Positions 5,078-5,812 of a stretch of DNA of 5,812 nt are shown here, piece after piece. The notes under the pieces were generated by a model, which saw only the letters and a list, made by a program, of their open reading frames with translations, did no database searches and was not told the origin of the DNA. Made by a program: the position numbers and the translations under genes. Source of the stretch: a bacterium (GTDB taxonomy: Bacteria > Zixibacteria > MSB-5A5 > GN15 > FEB-12); the NCBI GenBank assembly GCA_030619425.1, contig JAUXBJ010000145.1, positions 1-5,812 of the forward strand, written 5' to 3'. The number at the start of each line of letters is the position of its first letter. Within the stretch, counting starts at the first letter, position 1.

Positions 5078-5812
5078 ATGTTCAAGTCTCAGGTTCTCGG
5101 AGTAGCAGGCGCCCTCATCCTGCTACTGGCGATCAATGTTTCGGCGCTGGCCGACATCAAAGACGACCTGACCTATCAGGGCAACAAGGCGCGCATTACG
5201 GTCGGTAAGATCAAACCGAAGGCGAGCAAGTGCAGTGGCGACATGGCCGCAGCTATCGGGGAGATGTTGTCAACGTCGCTCACCAACACCGGCAAATTCA
5301 TCGTGCTGGCCAGCCAGGAAGAAGTTGCCGAGTTGGCCGAGGAGATCGATTTCGCTCAGTCAGGCTACGTCGAAAGCGGCAAGGGTCCTGAAAAGGGCCT
5401 GATGGAAGGCGCCGATTTGCTGATCACCGGGTCCGTGACGGCATTCGAGCCGGATGCCGGCGGCAAGGGGGGTATCCTCGGTGGTCTCAAGGGCAAGGCT
5501 CTGGGCGGTATTGGGGCCAGCTCCAAAGAAGCCAAGATAATCATGGATATCAAACTAATCGATATTCGTACTCGCCGCATTCTGAAGGCCAAGAAAATCG
5601 AAGCGAAATCCAAGAAGTGGAAAGTCGGAATGGCCGGCGGCAGTTCCGTTGGCGATGTGGTGCTGGGCGGCGCGCTCGGCATGTATTCCAACGAACCGAT
5701 GGAAAAAGCTATCCGCACCGCTCTGGCCAAAATGATAGAGGTAGTATCGAAGGAAGTGCCCAAAGAGTACTACCGCTACCAGGGCGGCGGACAGTACACT
5801 CAGGAGTACGGC
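5078..5812 (+). CDS. CsgG/HfaB-family outer-membrane secretion or assembly protein (3' end outside window)
   Basis: The frame is open to the window edge, giving 245 residues. Start ATG 5078 has GGAGG at 5068-5072, 5 nt upstream. Residues 1-25 are a signal peptide (hydrophobic GVAGALILLLAI, cleavage after ALA before Asp26). Family features follow in CsgG order: a periplasmic domain with ARITVGKIKPKAS, TNTGKFIVLASQEEVAELAEE and GADLLITGSVTAFEP (111-125); two Gly-rich segments at 128-149 and 184-202 where CsgG has its pore-forming beta-hairpins; and YSNEPMEKAIRTALAKMIEV (203-222), close to CsgG's TSNEP motif and helix. CsgG forms an oligomeric outer-membrane channel for curli export. Many environmental relatives have unknown cargo, and no curli subunit is visible here. 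Unlike E. coli CsgG there is no lipobox cysteine at the signal peptide end. The protein is probably near complete, judging by its length and its Gly/Gln/Tyr-rich tail. Confidence 0.85.
   Translation, partial: MFKSQVLGVAGALILLLAINVSALADIKDDLTYQGNKARITVGKIKPKASKCSGDMAAAIGEMLSTSLTNTGKFIVLASQEEVAELAEEIDFAQSGYVESGKGPEKGLMEGADLLITGSVTAFEPDAGGKGGILGGLKGKALGGIGASSKEAKIIMDIKLIDIRTRRILKAKKIEAKSKKWKVGMAGGSSVGDVVLGGALGMYSNEPMEKAIRTALAKMIEVVSKEVPKEYYRYQGGGQYTQEYG

Overview
The window looks like chromosomal DNA from a GC-rich, Gram-negative environmental bacterium, probably from the Fibrobacteres-Chlorobi-Bacteroidetes (FCB) side of the tree, such as Zixibacteria or a related candidate phylum. This is inferred from three things. 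A secreted protein with a FlgD-like Ig tail sits beside two PorV/UPF0164-type outer-membrane barrel proteins. A CsgG-like protein follows further on. The 4.5-5.0 kb spacer is packed with palindromic repeats of a type I associate with environmental genomes. No database search was possible.

Layout, all genes on the + strand. 1-1182: the 3' part of a surface or secreted beta-propeller-like protein with a FlgD Ig-like C-terminus, open at the left edge. 1193-2278 and 2290-3216: two PorV-like outer-membrane proteins. These three genes are separated by only 10 and 11 nt, and each upstream stop codon overlaps the next Shine-Dalgarno sequence, so they almost certainly form one translationally coupled operon. 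3217-3345: a decayed second copy of the last 129 bp of the third gene, in the same frame. 3368-4486: a complete isocitrate/isopropylmalate-family dehydrogenase. 4487-5077: a 591-bp spacer with no credible gene and at least seven hairpin or inverted-repeat units. 5078-5812: a CsgG-like outer-membrane secretion/assembly protein with a signal peptide, open at the right edge.

The first three genes plausibly work together at the cell surface. FlgD-Ig-type C-termini and PorV-like barrels co-occur in type IX-like secretion settings, where PorV proteins carry or anchor exported substrates. The dehydrogenase is a central-metabolism enzyme and need not share that role. The CsgG-like protein probably has its own promoter.

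Two observations stand out. First, 87 bp of the first PorV-like gene (1967-2053) match, without gaps and in the same reading frame, the 5' end of the dehydrogenase gene (3383-3469). By hand count this is 69/87 bases and 19/29 residues, and it includes the family's PGDxVGN loop. The barrel protein therefore appears to carry a fragment of a dehydrogenase active-site loop. Second, the 129-bp degenerate tail at 3217-3345 looks like all that remains of a deleted third PorV paralogue. Together they suggest that this locus has been rearranged by recombination between neighbouring genes.
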